Source of the DNA: Microbacterium sp. CH12i
GTDB taxonomy: Bacteria > Actinomycetota > Actinomycetes > Actinomycetales > Microbacteriaceae
Assembly (NCBI RefSeq): GCF_000685355.1
Contig: NZ_JHET01000006.1
Coordinates: 248,001-312,000, forward strand
Direction of reading: 5' to 3'
Length of the DNA stretch: 64,000 bases
In this document: positions 29,756-41,467 of the stretch, one piece after another
Layout of the letters: the number at the start of each line of letters is the position of its first letter
How positions within the stretch are numbered: position 1 is the first letter of the stretch
Notes under the pieces: model-generated
Seen by the model: only the letters and a program-made list of their open reading frames with translations
Database searches by the model: none
Told to the model about the DNA's origin: nothing
Position numbers and translations under genes: made by a program

Positions 29756-30411
29756 GTGGACGTCATCTTCGGCAACCTCGACCTGTGGGGAGAGGCGATC
29801 AGCAACACGCTGCTTGTCTTCTTCATCGGTGGGCTCATCGCCATCGTGCTCGGGTTCATCATTGGCGCCGCGCGCGTCTCACCCGTGCCCGTCGCTCGCG
29901 CTGTCGGCACGCTGTACGTCAATATCGTGCGAAACACGCCGCTGACGCTGGTCTTCTTCTTCTTTGTATTTGGCTACCCGGTGCTCGGGTTGCCTGAGCT
30001 TTCCAACACGGCGCTCGGCATCATCGCGATCGGCATCTACACCGCCACGTACGTCGCTGAGGTGCTTCGCGCTGGTATCAACACGGTTCCGGTAGGGCAG
30101 GCGGAAGCTGCGCGCGCATCGGGTTGCCGTTTGGGCAGGTGATGGCCTCGGTGATCTTGCCGCAGGCGTTCCGCTCTGTGGTTCCTCCGATGATGAGCGT
30201 GTTCATCGCATTGCTCAAGAACACCACGGTGGCCGCAGGGTTCGGCATCGCAGAGCTCGGAGCGCTGCGTGCATCTGTCAATGACGCCGGCGATCGTCCA
30301 GGCAACCCGATGGAAGTCCTGCTGTGGGTTGCGCTGGTGTTCGTGCTGCTGGTGTTCGTACTCAGCGTGGTGCAACGCCGCCTAGAGAACAAGTGGAGGA
30401 TCGTGCGATGA
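29756..30411 (+). CDS. gluC: Glutamate ABC transporter permease, frameshifted
   Basis: First membrane subunit of the importer, about 218 residues restored. The HisM-type permease fold with NTPLTLVFFFFVFGYPVL and the EAA loop (INTVPVGQAEAARASG-LPFGQVMASVILPQA) is clear. The frame breaks inside the EAA loop near 30122: one base of the glycine codon or its neighbour is missing. GTG start with AGAAGGGGAG upstream. Its stop overlaps gluD (ATGA). Confidence 0.92.
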
Positions 30412-31300
30412 CTTCCGTGCTCTATGACGTCCCCGGGCCACGTGCGATCGCGCGGAACCGCCTCATTGCTGTGATAACTGTGCTGGTCGTTCTTGCCGCA
30501 CTCGGATTCATTGTCTACCGGATGCTTGTCACCGGACAGTTCTCTCCCGAGAAGTGGTACGTCTTCACGTTCTCGAACGTCTGGGTGAGTATCGGCAAGG
30601 CGTTGGGGGCAACCCTCGCGGCGTTCGCCCTCGCTGGCGTGCTCAGCATCGTGGTCGGATTCGTTCTTGCCATCGGCAGGGTGTCCGATCATGCATGGGT
30701 GCGCGTGCCGCTCACCGGCATCATTGAGCTCTTCCGCGCCGTACCGGTGCTGGTGCTCATGATGCTGCTGTACTTCGGTCTTCCCGTGGTCGGCATCAAG
30801 ATGGACCGTACTGGGCTGTCGTGCTCGCCCTGATGGCGTACAACGGTTCGGTGCTCGCCGAGGTCTTGCGTGCTGGAATCGAATCGCTTCCGCGTGGTCA
30901 GAAGGAAGCCGGCTACGCGATCGGTCTTCGTAAGAGCGGCGTGATGAGCCTGATCCTTTTGCCGCAGGCGATCCGTGCAATGCTGCCGGTCATCGTCGCG
31001 CAGCTTGTCGTGACCATGAAGGACACCGCGCTCGGGTTCATCATCACCTACCCAGAGCTGCTGTATTACGCGAAGCAGCTGATGGGGCAGCAGGGGCGCC
31101 CGATTCTGCAGTCCGCGTTTGTCATCGGTGGCATTTACATCGTTCTGTGTCTGATCCTTGCCGGAATTGCGAAGTGGGTCGAGATCAAAACGCGTCACTC
31201 GCCGAAGGTCAAGGCGATCGCCGCTGATCAGGCCGCCGTGATGCACGAGGGCACCGATACCGAGTTGCTCATCGTTCAGAAGCCGAAGCCGCGCGAATGA
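30408..31300 (+). CDS. gluD: Glutamate ABC transporter permease, frameshifted
   Basis: Second membrane subunit, about 297 residues restored. Segments GIIELFRAVPVLVLMMLLYF and AGIESLPRGQKEAGYAIGL (EAA loop) identify it. The frame changes near 30812: GIKMD is followed in the next frame by PYWAVVLALMAYNGSVLAEVL. One C of a CCC run is probably missing. A polar tail of about 40 residues closes the protein. Confidence 0.92.
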
Positions 31301-31307
31301 TGCAGCG

Positions 31308-31973
31308 GTGAATCAGGTCCCGGGTGGTCCTGTGCCCGTGTCGCAGTTTCCGGTCGCCACAAGCCGCAGTCTCGACTCCTGGCTTAGCGATCAGAACGTC
31401 AACGCTGACCCGCGGGAGATTTCGACGCGGTTGCAATGGGTGGCGTTCGCGCGGGCGGCGGACATATCCGTTGGCGCAGCGATGCTGTCCCTCGGCATTA
31501 CTGCGATTGCGATTGGTTTCTTTTGGGGCGCGGCAGCCGGCAGCATTGTTCCGATGATCGTCTTCGGCATCGTCGCGGTGCTGCTTGTGCTCCTCGGATT
31601 GCTCCTGATCCATCGCGCGCGCTCTCGGTGGCCGAACGAGCGCCGCTCTCGCGTCATCCGTGGAGCGGGCACCGCTCGTGGGGGCTGGTTCGCCGCGGGC
31701 GGTATCTGGCTGGTATTCGCGGTGATCCTGCTTTCTACCTTGCCCTCGCTCGCCTCGCGGGAAGAGGGCATTGTCATCGGGCTGGTCGGAATCGTAGTCT
31801 GCATGGCGTTTCTGCTGGTGAGCGGCCTTGCGATTCCCGCAACAGTGCTCGCACGAGCACGTCAGTCTCTGCGTCGGGTGGCGTCGACGGACCTGAAGTA
31901 CCGCACGATGCTCGAGCAGGACCGTCTCACGTGGCATCCGCAGTTCGGCGACCAGATGTACGGCCCGCTCTGA
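31308..31973 (+). CDS. Four-helix membrane protein of unknown function
   Basis: 221 residues, GTG start eight bases after gluD. A polar N-terminus of about 45 residues is followed by two helices (AAMLSLGITAIAIGFFWGAAA; IVPMIVFGIVAVLLVLLGLLL). A basic loop and two more helices follow (FAAGGIWLVFAVILLSTL; IVIGLVGIVVCMAFLLVSGLA), then a polar tail. I recognise no domain. It may be read through from the glu operon. No ribosome site is obvious. Confidence 0.75.
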   Translation: MNQVPGGPVPVSQFPVATSRSLDSWLSDQNVNADPREISTRLQWVAFARAADISVGAAMLSLGITAIAIGFFWGAAAGSIVPMIVFGIVAVLLVLLGLLLIHRARSRWPNERRSRVIRGAGTARGGWFAAGGIWLVFAVILLSTLPSLASREEGIVIGLVGIVVCMAFLLVSGLAIPATVLARARQSLRRVASTDLKYRTMLEQDRLTWHPQFGDQMYGPL

Positions 31974-31991
31974 GCCGGTCGCCGTCGCCGG

Positions 31992-31997
31992 TAGACT
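31992..31997 (+). promoter_or_regulatory. -10 box of pheST
   Basis: TAGACT lies eight bases before GTG 32006, the only codon that gives a full PheS N-terminus. No ribosome site intervenes. A leaderless start without room for a phenylalanine leader peptide or T-box is implied. Confidence 0.55.
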
Positions 31998-32005
31998 CAT
32001 GTCTC

Positions 32006-33044
<1,039 letters not shown>

Positions 33045-33045
<1 letters not shown>

Positions 33046-35539
33046 TGCGCGTCCCGCTTTCGTGGTTGCGTGAGTACGTCGATGTGGCAGCGGATGCTAC
33101 GCCAGAAGACGTGCTCGAGGCACTGGTTACTGTCGGTTTCGAAGAGGAAGACATTCACCGCTTCGAGGTTTCCGGACCCGTTGTTGTTGGGCAGGTGCTC
33201 TCGTTCGATGCCGAGCCGCAGTCCAACGGCAAGACGATCCGCTGGTGCCAGGTCGATGTCGGTGAAGCAGAGCCGCGCGGCATCGTCTGTGGTGCAGGTA
33301 ACTTCGCCGTCGGTGACAAGGTCGTCGTGACCCTGCCCGGCGCCGTGCTGCCAGGGCCCTTCTCGATCGCTGCCCGCAAGACGTACGGCCATGTGTCGGA
33401 CGGCATGATCGCGTCGGCACGTGAACTGGGTCTCGGGGATGAGCATGACGGCATCCTGATCCTGTCGTCGCTCGGCATCGACGCTCCGGTGGGAACCGAT
33501 GCGATCACGTTGCTGGGTCTGGATGACGTGGCGGTTGAGATCAACGTCACGCCAGACCGCGGCTATGCCTTCTCGATGCGCGGTGTGGCCCGCGAGTACT
33601 CGCACGCGACCGGCGCTGACTTCCGCGACCCGGCCGAGCACGAGTGGGCAGATGTCGCACCCGGCACTGGTTTCCCGATCGCTGTGACGGCTGAGCCGCT
33701 GCGAGACGGTGCGGCTGTGCAGGAGTTCGTCGTCCGCGTCGTCCGCGACGTTGACCCGACACGGCCCACGCCCGCGTGGATGATCACGCGGCTTTCGCTT
33801 GCCGGCATCCGCTCGCTTGGCGTGCTCATTGACATCACTAACTACGTGATGCTCGAGCTTGGTAACCCGATCCACGGCTACGACCTCGACAAGCTGAGTG
33901 GCGGGATCACCGTCCGCCGTGCGCAGCCGGGCGAGAAGATGAAGACCCTCGACGGCCACGAGCGCTCGTTGCACGTTGAGGACCTACTCATCACCGACGA
34001 ATCGGGCCCGATTGGTCTGGCTGGCGTGATGGGTGGCGGCACGACAGAGATGGGTGATGCGACTCGCAACGTGCTCGTCGAGGCGGCGATCTTCGATCCG
34101 GTGTCGATTGCGCGTAGCGCTCGTCGCCATAAGCTTCCGAGCGAAGCATCCAAGCGCTTCGAGCGCGGTGTTGACCCGCTTATTCCTTTCGTTGCTGCGC
34201 GGCGCGTGGCCGATCTGATGGTCGAGCTCGCGGGTGGTCGTATCGACGAGGTTGGCGGTGCGCTGTTCTCTGAGGTCGAGATCGCTGGCATCGAGCTTCC
34301 TGCCGAGTTCGTGCCAGGGCTCATCGGCGTCGATTATGAGGATGCTGAGATCACCGGCGCCTGGAAACCATCGGCGCCGAGATCGAGCAGACTGCGAACG
34401 GCTGGCTGGTTATTCCGCCGAGCTGGCGGCCTGACCTCACCGACAAGTGGACACTGGCCGAGGAGGTCGCCCGTATTCATGGGCTCGACCGCATCCCCTC
34501 TGTGCTGCCGACGCCGCCGTCTGGTCGGGGTTTGACCGAGGCGCAGCGTGGTCGTCGTCGCGTGGCGAACGCGCTCGCGGCTGCAGGGCTCGTCGAGACG
34601 CCGGCGTTCCCGTTCACGAGTGAAGAACAGAACGATCTGCACGGCTCGGCGACGGGGGAGCACCTTCCCAGCATTCGTCTTGCCAACCCTCTCGATGGGC
34701 AGGCGCCGTTCCTGCGCCGCTCGCTGATTCCTGGACTGCTGCAGATCGCGCACCGAAACATCGCGCGCGGTCTCACCGACCTTGCGATCTTCGAGACCGG
34801 AGCCGTGTTCCTGCCGGAGCCTGGCGTGGTCTACGGCACCGATGAGGTTCCGCCGCTTGCCCAGTTGCCATCGGACGAGACGTTGGCAGCGTTGAACGCC
34901 TCGATTCCGCCCCAGCACCGTTATGTCTCGGCACTGTTCGCAGGAAACGTGACGCCGCGTCAGCCGGGTAAGGCCGCGGAGCCCGCAGACCTTTCGGCCG
35001 CACTGGATGCCGTGCGCCTGATAGCGGAGGCCGCAGGCGTCACGATCGATGTGGCTCAGGGGCAGCGCGTAGCGCTCCACCCTGGTCGCACCGGTGTCCT
35101 CAGCGTCAACGGGGCGGAGGTCGGCTATGTCGGCGAACTGCACCCGACGGTGGCATCCGATGCCGATCTCCACGGACGTGCTGTCGTGCTCGAGATTGAT
35201 TTGGATGGGATTCTTTCGCTGGCAGGGGAGCGGGTCGTTGTCGAGTCGCTGTCGACGTTTACGGCTGCGACGCAGGATGTTTCGCTCGTTGTGCCGACGT
35301 CAGTGACGGCGGGGGAGCTTCACGCAGCACTAGTCGAAGGCGCGGGGGAGCTGCTGGAGTCGCTGCGTCTCGTTGACGACTACCGTGGCGAGGGCGTTGC
35401 TGACGACTCGAAGAGCCTGACGTTCGCGCTGCGCTTCCGTGCACCGGATCGCACGCTGACGGCCGCTGAAGCAACCGAAGCGAAGCTCGCCGGCGTGGCT
35501 GTCGCGGCCGAGCGGTTCGGGGCGACGCTGCGCGAGTGA
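33045..35539 (+). CDS. pheT: Phenylalanyl-tRNA synthetase beta subunit, frameshifted
   Basis: Large subunit, about 831 residues restored. In order: N-terminal tRNA-binding OB domain (VVGQVLSFDAEPQSNGKTIR), B3/B4 editing domain, B5, synthetase-like core and C-terminal FDX-ACB domain (LSTFTAATQDVSLVVPTSV). The frame changes near 34360, where ITGA continues in the next frame as LETIGAEIEQTANGWLVIPP; one C is missing. ATG 33045 overlaps the pheS stop; GTG 33042 is an alternative. Confidence 0.95.
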
Positions 35540-35560
35540 GAGCGTCCGCACTGGTAACAC

Positions 35561-36862
35561 GTGAGCGGCATGAAGGCTGCACTCGCCATCGCTGTAGATG
35601 ACAGGCCCCGCGACGCGGCCTTTTTCGTCGAGTCTGCGCTCCATGATCTGCAGTGCGCTGACGTCGACCTCAACCGGTACGACGCGAATCGTGCGGCTCG
35701 GATTGCGGATGCTGTTGCCCTCGCTCGTCGCAACCCCGGGGTGTACGTCCATGAGGTGGGCTCAGACGCGGCAGATCTCGCGGAGCGTGCGGCGGTCTTC
35801 GATATTGCGATGAGACTTAAGAGCTCCGAAGCGTATGTGAAGAGCGTGCTGTTCGTCGCGCGAGATGCAATGTCGCACTTGCCGGCGCTGTGGAGTCATG
35901 CTCGTGATGGCTTCGTGTCGATGTACCTCGTTGAGCGCACCGTGGGCGCATTGCTGAAGGTTCGAGCCCCCGCTCGCGCTACGCGCGAAGAGCACGATGC
36001 CGAGCGCGAAGCAACGCGGCTGATTGATGAAGCGACCTCAGATTGGGCGTTCACCTGCTCGCCGTCCACCTTCTTGCGTAGGCTTCGCACGCTCGTCGAG
36101 CGGCTAGCCCCCGAGTCTCCCGAGGTTGAACATGCGCGTGCTCGTCGCGACCGCCGCATGACGGTGCAGCACGAGGACAACGGGATGAGCTGGCTCAGCA
36201 TCTACCTGCCGACGATCGAAGCACTGGCGATCAAACGTCGGGCCACCTCGACAGCGAAGCATCTGCAGAAAGATCCACGTGAGATTCGCACGCCTGATCA
36301 GCTTCGCGCCGACTTGTGCTCTGCCTGGCTACGCGGCGTCGGTACCGATCGCGCCGTCGAAACGAAGATCTTCGTCACGATTCCCTTCCAGCTGCTGGAA
36401 GGTGGCGGTGGGATCGCTGATCTCCCCTTGCCTCAGGCAGAGATCGTCGGTCACGGGCCGATCGATTCGCTCACGGCCAAGCAGCTTTTCCTCGAAACGA
36501 GCGTCTTTCGTCGAGTGATCGTCGATCCGATCAACAGCGTTGTTCTCGATATGGATCGTCGAAGTCGTCGGGCAACACAGACACAACGAGACTGGCTGAT
36601 TCTTCAGCACGGCACATGCGCCAGAGACGGATGCGATCGTCTGGCGTTGGATGCCGACATCGATCATGAAACGCCCTGGGTGCAGGGCGGCAAGACGAAC
36701 GTCAACGAACTCCGGCCGCTGTGTCCGCGCGACCACGTGAATCGACATCGCACTCGAGCGATCTACCGATCGCGCCCCGATCGCTCAGTCCAGGTCATCA
36801 CGCCAACTGGTTTTCACAGCAGCGCACCGTCGCCTGTCAAGGATGTTCTGGCTCCCTTCTGA
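35561..36862 (+). CDS. DUF222 / HNH endonuclease-domain protein
   Basis: 433-residue member of the 13E12-repeat-like family common in actinobacteria. The N-terminal two thirds are the helical DUF222 region (FDIAMRLKSSEAYVKSVLF, SMYLVERTVGALL). The C-terminus holds the HNH module: cysteines in CARDGC, DIDHETPWVQGG as the histidine-metal core, and NELRPLCPRDHVNRH. All key residues are present. Its biological role is unknown. GTG 35561 or ATG 35570 may start it. Confidence 0.85.
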   Translation: MSGMKAALAIAVDDRPRDAAFFVESALHDLQCADVDLNRYDANRAARIADAVALARRNPGVYVHEVGSDAADLAERAAVFDIAMRLKSSEAYVKSVLFVARDAMSHLPALWSHARDGFVSMYLVERTVGALLKVRAPARATREEHDAEREATRLIDEATSDWAFTCSPSTFLRRLRTLVERLAPESPEVEHARARRDRRMTVQHEDNGMSWLSIYLPTIEALAIKRRATSTAKHLQKDPREIRTPDQLRADLCSAWLRGVGTDRAVETKIFVTIPFQLLEGGGGIADLPLPQAEIVGHGPIDSLTAKQLFLETSVFRRVIVDPINSVVLDMDRRSRRATQTQRDWLILQHGTCARDGCDRLALDADIDHETPWVQGGKTNVNELRPLCPRDHVNRHRTRAIYRSRPDRSVQVITPTGFHSSAPSPVKDVLAPF

Positions 36863-36876
36863 GCAAATCTGGTGGG

Positions 36877-36887
36877 GTGTAACACCG
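36877..36887. promoter_or_regulatory. Palindrome GGTGTAACACC upstream of arg leader promoter
   Basis: A perfect 11-base palindrome, GGTGT-A-ACACC, lies 14 bases after the HNH stop and 16 bases before the likely -35 box of the arg leader. It could be a regulator site or the core of a short terminator hairpin for the HNH gene; no T tract follows. Confidence 0.4.
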
Positions 36888-36903
36888 TCTGCAGTCACTC
36901 GAT

Positions 36904-36933
36904 TTGCAGTTCTCCGTAAACCAGCGCTACTGT
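36904..36933 (+). promoter_or_regulatory. Promoter of the arg leader peptide
   Basis: TTGCAG (36904-36909) and TACTGT (36928-36933) are 18 bases apart, and the -10 box ends six bases before the ATG at 36940. This is the same TANNNT-N6-start geometry seen at a dozen other genes in the window. Confidence 0.55.
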
Positions 36934-36939
36934 CACGAC

Positions 36940-37032
36940 ATGCCTTCGGCCGTATCCGCCTCCTCGACGCTCGCTCCGAGCGTCGTTGTTGTGCGTCGAC
37001 GCCGCAGCCGTCTGGGCGGCCGCCGACTCTAG
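36940..37032 (+). CDS. Putative arginine-rich leader peptide of the arg operon
   Basis: A 30-codon open frame whose second half reads VVVVRRRRSRLGGRRL and then stops with TAG, 87 bases before argC. Seven of the last twelve codons are arginine, four of them consecutive (CGT CGA CGC CGC), including two CGA codons that are decoded slowly in many bacteria. The ATG is leaderless by promoter position. The arginine codons lie in a possible stem, GTCG-ac-GCCGC with GCGGC-cgc-CGAC; downstream are ACCGC-ACCT-GCGGT (37050-37063) and GCCG-TAT-CGGC (37079-37089). No T tract is seen. Arg codons are favoured by GC-rich DNA, so chance is a real alternative. Confidence 0.5.
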   Translation: MPSAVSASSTLAPSVVVVRRRRSRLGGRRL

Positions 37033-37107
37033 CGACCCGGAGAAGTCCTACCGCACCTGCGGTGTGGATACCGGTGTCGCCGTATCGGCCTCTGACCCCA
37101 CGACCGT

Positions 37108-37113
37108 TAAGGT
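37108..37113 (+). promoter_or_regulatory. Second -10 box, directly before argC
   Basis: TAAGGT lies six bases before the argC ATG, so argC could also be transcribed as a leaderless mRNA that bypasses the putative leader peptide. Confidence 0.45.
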
Positions 37114-37119
37114 AGAACC

Positions 37120-38162
37120 ATGACGTATACCGTCGCCGTCTCCGGCGCATCCGGCTATGCGGGCGGCGAAATTCTGCGCCTGCTCGCGAGTCATCCCGAT
37201 ATCGAGATCCGCACCGTCACCGCGCACTCGAACGCGGGCCAGCCCCTCATTGAGCACCAGCCGCACTTGCGTTCGCTCGCGCATCTCACCCTGCAAGACA
37301 CCACGCCCGAGATCCTCGCCGGGCACGACATCGTGTTCCTCGCGTTGCCGCACGGTCAGTCCGGCCAGTACACGGATGCCCTCGGCGAAGTCCCGCTGAT
37401 CATCGACGCGGGCGCCGACCACCGCTTGACATCACAGGAATCCTGGGACGCGTTCTACGGCGGAATCTTCCACGAGCCATGGACATACGGTGTCCCCGAA
37501 CTCCTTGTCAGAGATGGAAAGCAGCGCAAAAATCTCCGCGGGGCCACGCGCATCGCAGCCCCCGGATGCAACGCCTCCACCGTGAGTCTCAGCCTCGCGC
37601 CCGGCATCGCGGCCGGCGTCATCGACCCGAGCGACATCGTCACAGTCCTCGCCGTCGGACCATCCGGCGCAGGTAAGAGCCCTAAGACGAACCTGCTCGC
37701 CAGCGAAATCCTCGGCAGCGCAAACCCGTACGCGGTCGGCGGCACACACCGCCACATCCCCGAGATTCAGCAGTCGCTCACCGCCGCAGGCGCCGACCAG
37801 GTCCGCATCTCATTTACTCCGGTGCTCGTCCCGATGACGCGCGGCATCCTCGCCACCTCGACCGCACCGATCGTCGACGCGTCACTGATGCGGAGATTCG
37901 CGCCGCCTGGGAGAGCGCGTACGGCGACGAGAAGTTCGTCCAGCTCCTTCCCGCAGGCCATTTCCCTCGCACAGCCGACGTGCTCGGTGCGAACACCGCA
38001 CTCATCGGCCTCGCCATTGACCGCGCCGCAGGCCGCGTCGTCGTCGTCACCGCTGTCGACAACCTCGTCAAGGGCACCGCTGGTGCGGCCATCCAATCCA
38101 TGAACCTCGCGCTCGGTCTGCCCGAAGACCGCGCACTCTCAGTGAACGGAGTTGCACCATGA
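37120..38162 (+). CDS. argC: N-acetyl-gamma-glutamyl-phosphate reductase, frameshifted
   Basis: Third step of arginine synthesis, NADPH-dependent. The Rossmann motif is [17 protein letters not shown]. The catalytic cysteine is in [12 protein letters not shown] and the histidine region in [12 protein letters not shown]. The frame breaks near 37886; restoring one G (GCG-GTC-ACT) joins APIVDA to [19 protein letters not shown], 347 residues. The stop overlaps argJ. No ribosome site precedes the ATG. Confidence 0.95.
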
Positions 38163-39315
38163 GCGTCACCGCCCCCGCAGGATTCGAAGCCGCAGGAGTT
38201 GCCGTCGGACTCAAGTCGAACGGCAAGCCCGACGCGCTGTCGTCGTCAACCGTGGACCACGCAAGATCGGCGCCGCCGTATTCACGAGCAACCGTGCCAA
38301 AGCGAACCCGATCATCTGGTCGCAGAAGGTGGTCATCGACCGCACCGTTGAGGCCATCGTCCTCAACTCCGGCGGCGCGAACTGCTTCACTGGCAGTTTT
38401 GGTTTCCAGACCACGCACCAGACTGCGGAGAAAGCTGCCGAGCTCCTCGACGTCAGCGCCGGCGACATTTTGATCTGCTCCACGGGGCTCATCGGCACGG
38501 GCGATGAGGCATTCCGCGCGAAGGTCCTTGCCGGCACAGAGCAGGCGATCGCCGAGCTCTCCGCAGAGGGCGGCGATCTCGCAGCCCAGGCGATCATGAC
38601 CACCGATACCGTCGCGAAGACCGCGATTCTCGAGCGTGACGGCTGGACGATCGGCGGAATGGCCAAGGGTGCCGGGATGCTGGCGCCGGGCCTCGCCACG
38701 ATGCTCGTCGTGATCACCACGGATGCTGACCTCGAGGCGTTGGACGCCGACGAAGCACTGCGCCGCGCGACCGCGCAGACATTCGACCGTCTCGACTCCG
38801 ACGGGTGCATGTCGACAAACGATCAGGTGACGTTGCTTGCCAATGGCGCCAGCGGCATCCGCCCGGAGACAGACGACTTCGCAGACGCGCTGACCGAGCT
38901 CTGCCAGGAACTCGCGGTGAAGCTGCAAGGTGATGCCGAAGGCGCGAGCCACGACATCACGATCCGGGTCACGAACGCGGTGAGCGAGCAGGATGCCGTC
39001 GAAGTCGGCCGCTCCGTGGCCCGCAACAACCTTTTCAAGGCTGCGATCTTCGGTAACGATCCGAACTGGGGACGCGTGCTGGCAGCCATCGGCACTACGA
39101 ACGCGCAGTTCGATCCGTACAACGTCGACGTCTCGATGAACGGCGTTCGCGTCTGCACAGCCGGCGGCCCCGACCGCCCGCGCGAAGACGTCGATCTCAC
39201 CCCGCGAGCCACAGACATTCTCATCGACCTGCAGGTCGGCGACGCCGAGGCAACGATTCGCACCAACGACCTCACCCACGACTACGTGCACGAGAACAGC
39301 GCATACGCCTCATGA
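38159..39315 (+). CDS. argJ: Bifunctional ornithine acetyltransferase / N-acetylglutamate synthase, frameshifted
   Basis: Recycles the acetyl group between N-acetylornithine and glutamate. The self-cleavage region is [16 protein letters not shown], with the nucleophilic threonine in ATML. Frame break near 38239: SNGKPDA is followed in the next frame by [20 protein letters not shown]. One G is missing (GCG-GCT); 385 residues. Overlaps argC and argB by four bases each. Confidence 0.95.
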
Positions 39316-40229
39316 CAGATATTCAAGACACCAGTCCCGATCTCGCCGAGCTCAAGGCGACGACACTCATCGAGTCACTGCCGTGGCTGAAGAAGTTCCG
39401 CGACCAGATCGTCGTGATCAAATACGGCGGCAACGCCATGATCAGTGATGAACTGCAAGAGGCTTTCGCGCAGGACATCGCGTACCTCCGCTATGTCGGC
39501 GTGCAGCCTGTCGTCGTGCACGGTGGCGGCCCGCAGATCTCCAATATGCTCGACCGCCTCGCGATCCCCAGCGAGTTCAAGGGCGGTTACCGCGTCACCA
39601 GCACCGAGGCGATCAGCGTCGTACGGATGGTGCTCACCGGGCAGGTCAATCCGCAGTTGGTGGCGAAGATCAACTCGCACGGTCCGATCGCCACAGGGCT
39701 CAGCGGTGAAGACGCTGGACTCTTCGGCGGACGTCGCCGCGGCGTCATCATCGATGGCGCCGAGGTCGATCTTGGGCGCGTCGGCGACGTTGTCGAGGTC
39801 GATCCGACCCCCGTGCTCGATCACCTGGCAGCCGGTCGCATCCCCGTCGTCTCCAGCATTGCGCCAGACCTCGATAACCCAGGACAGTCGCTGAACGTGA
39901 ATGCGGATGCTGCGGCATCCGCTCTCGCTGTCGCGTTGAACGCCGCCAAACTCGTGATCCTTACGGATGTGGCTGGGCTCTACGCGGACTGGCCGAATCG
40001 GGAGTCGCTCGTCTCGCACATCACATCCACTGACCTCATCGACATGCTCCCAAAGCTCGAATCGGGAATGATCCCGAAGATGCGCGCGTGTCTCGAGGCC
40101 GTTGAAGGCGGGGTGGACGCAGCCGCGATCATCGACGGCAGGCTGCCGCACTCGGTGCTCGTCGAACTATTCACCAGCAGAGGAATCGGAACTGAAGTGG
40201 TACTCGCAGAAGCAGGAGTGACGGCATGA
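39312..40229 (+). CDS. argB: N-acetylglutamate kinase
   Basis: Second enzyme of the pathway, usually the arginine-feedback-sensitive step. 305 residues, intact. Motifs [31 protein letters not shown] and [20 protein letters not shown] are typical of the amino acid kinase family. The N-terminal helix before the kinase core ([19 protein letters not shown]) is of the kind found in arginine-inhibited hexameric enzymes. Overlaps argJ and argD. Confidence 0.97.
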   Translation: MTDIQDTSPDLAELKATTLIESLPWLKKFRDQIVVIKYGGNAMISDELQEAFAQDIAYLRYVGVQPVVVHGGGPQISNMLDRLAIPSEFKGGYRVTSTEAISVVRMVLTGQVNPQLVAKINSHGPIATGLSGEDAGLFGGRRRGVIIDGAEVDLGRVGDVVEVDPTPVLDHLAAGRIPVVSSIAPDLDNPGQSLNVNADAAASALAVALNAAKLVILTDVAGLYADWPNRESLVSHITSTDLIDMLPKLESGMIPKMRACLEAVEGGVDAAAIIDGRLPHSVLVELFTSRGIGTEVVLAEAGVTA

Positions 40230-41467
40230 CCGTTTGGCAGGATGACGTCGCACGCGACCTCGTGCAGAACGCGGGGGACCGGTTCGCGCTGCTCACCCGC
40301 GGCGAAGGTTCGTACCTTTGGGACGGCGACGACAATCGCTACCTCGACTTTCTCGCTGGTATCGCGGTCACCGCGCTCGGTCACGCCCACCCGGTGTTCG
40401 TCGACGCGATCTCGAAGCAGGCGGCAACTCTCGCGCACGTGTCGAACTACTTCGCCACGCCGCCGCAGCTGGCGCTCGCCGCACGCCTGAAGCGACTCGC
40501 CGGTGCTGGCATCGATGGCCGCGTGTTCTTCTCGAACTCGGGTGCCGAAGCGATCGAAGCAGCATTCAAGCTCGCTCGCCTGCATGGCGGTGCCGATCGC
40601 CCTCGCATCCTTGCGTTGGACAATGCCTTCCACGGCCGCACGATGGCTTCCCTCGCCCTCACCGCGAAAGAGGCGTACCGTGCGCCGTTTGAGCCGATGC
40701 CCGGTGGTGTCGAGCACATTCCGGCGACGATCGAAGCGCTCGAAGCAGCGCTGGATGACCGTGTCGCCGCGGTGTTCGTTGAGCCGATCCAGGGCGAAGC
40801 TGGCGTCGTCGAACTGCCCGACGGCTATCTCGCCGCCGCGCGATCGCTGACGCTGAAGCACGGCGCGCTGCTCATCGTGGACGAGATTCAGACCGGAGCC
40901 GGTCGTACCGGCGCATGGTTCGGGTTCAACCATGAAGGCATCACCCCGGATGCGATCACCGTTGCCAAGGGCATTGGTGGCGGCTTTCCGATCGGCGCGC
41001 TCATCACCTATGGGGCGGCCAGCGCGTTGTTCACCCCCGGATCGCACGGCTCGACGTTCGGTGGTAACCCGCTCGGAACGGCCGTCGCAGACGCCGTGCT
41101 CGCAGAGATCGAAAGTGCGGGACTCGTCGAGAACGCCGCCGCACGTGGTCAGCAACTGCGTGCCGTGATCGAAGGCATCGAATCGCCGCTCGTTAAAGGC
41201 GTGCGCGGCCGAGGCCTGCTCATCGGCGTCGGACTCACCGCGCCGGTCGCCGGCGCAGTGGTCGACGCCGCACAGAAGCGCGGGCTGATCGTGAACGCCG
41301 CCAACCCCCAGACCGTGCGCATCGCGCCGGCCCTGAACATCGGCGATGCCGAGATCGAAGAATTCCAGACGCTGTTCGCGGCAGCCCTTGCCGACGTGCA
41401 GGCCACGGTGTCTGCCGACGCACAAGCCACGATGACAGCATCCGAGACCGGAAAGGTTCCCGCATGA
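40226..41467 (+). CDS. argD: Acetylornithine aminotransferase
   Basis: PLP aminotransferase that makes N-acetylornithine. Cofactor lysine in [17 protein letters not shown], preceded by the aspartate in [15 protein letters not shown]. 413 residues, intact. The C-terminus has an unusual Ala-rich extension of about 25 residues. Overlaps argB and argF by four bases, so argCJBDF are translationally coupled. Confidence 0.97.
   Translation: MTVWQDDVARDLVQNAGDRFALLTRGEGSYLWDGDDNRYLDFLAGIAVTALGHAHPVFVDAISKQAATLAHVSNYFATPPQLALAARLKRLAGAGIDGRVFFSNSGAEAIEAAFKLARLHGGADRPRILALDNAFHGRTMASLALTAKEAYRAPFEPMPGGVEHIPATIEALEAALDDRVAAVFVEPIQGEAGVVELPDGYLAAARSLTLKHGALLIVDEIQTGAGRTGAWFGFNHEGITPDAITVAKGIGGGFPIGALITYGAASALFTPGSHGSTFGGNPLGTAVADAVLAEIESAGLVENAAARGQQLRAVIEGIESPLVKGVRGRGLLIGVGLTAPVAGAVVDAAQKRGLIVNAANPQTVRIAPALNIGDAEIEEFQTLFAAALADVQATVSADAQATMTASETGKVPA

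Noticed and set aside
35561..36862. HNH protein as part of a mobile intron or homing element
   Set aside because: No intron, split gene or repeat surrounds it; DUF222/HNH proteins are common chromosomal genes in this group.
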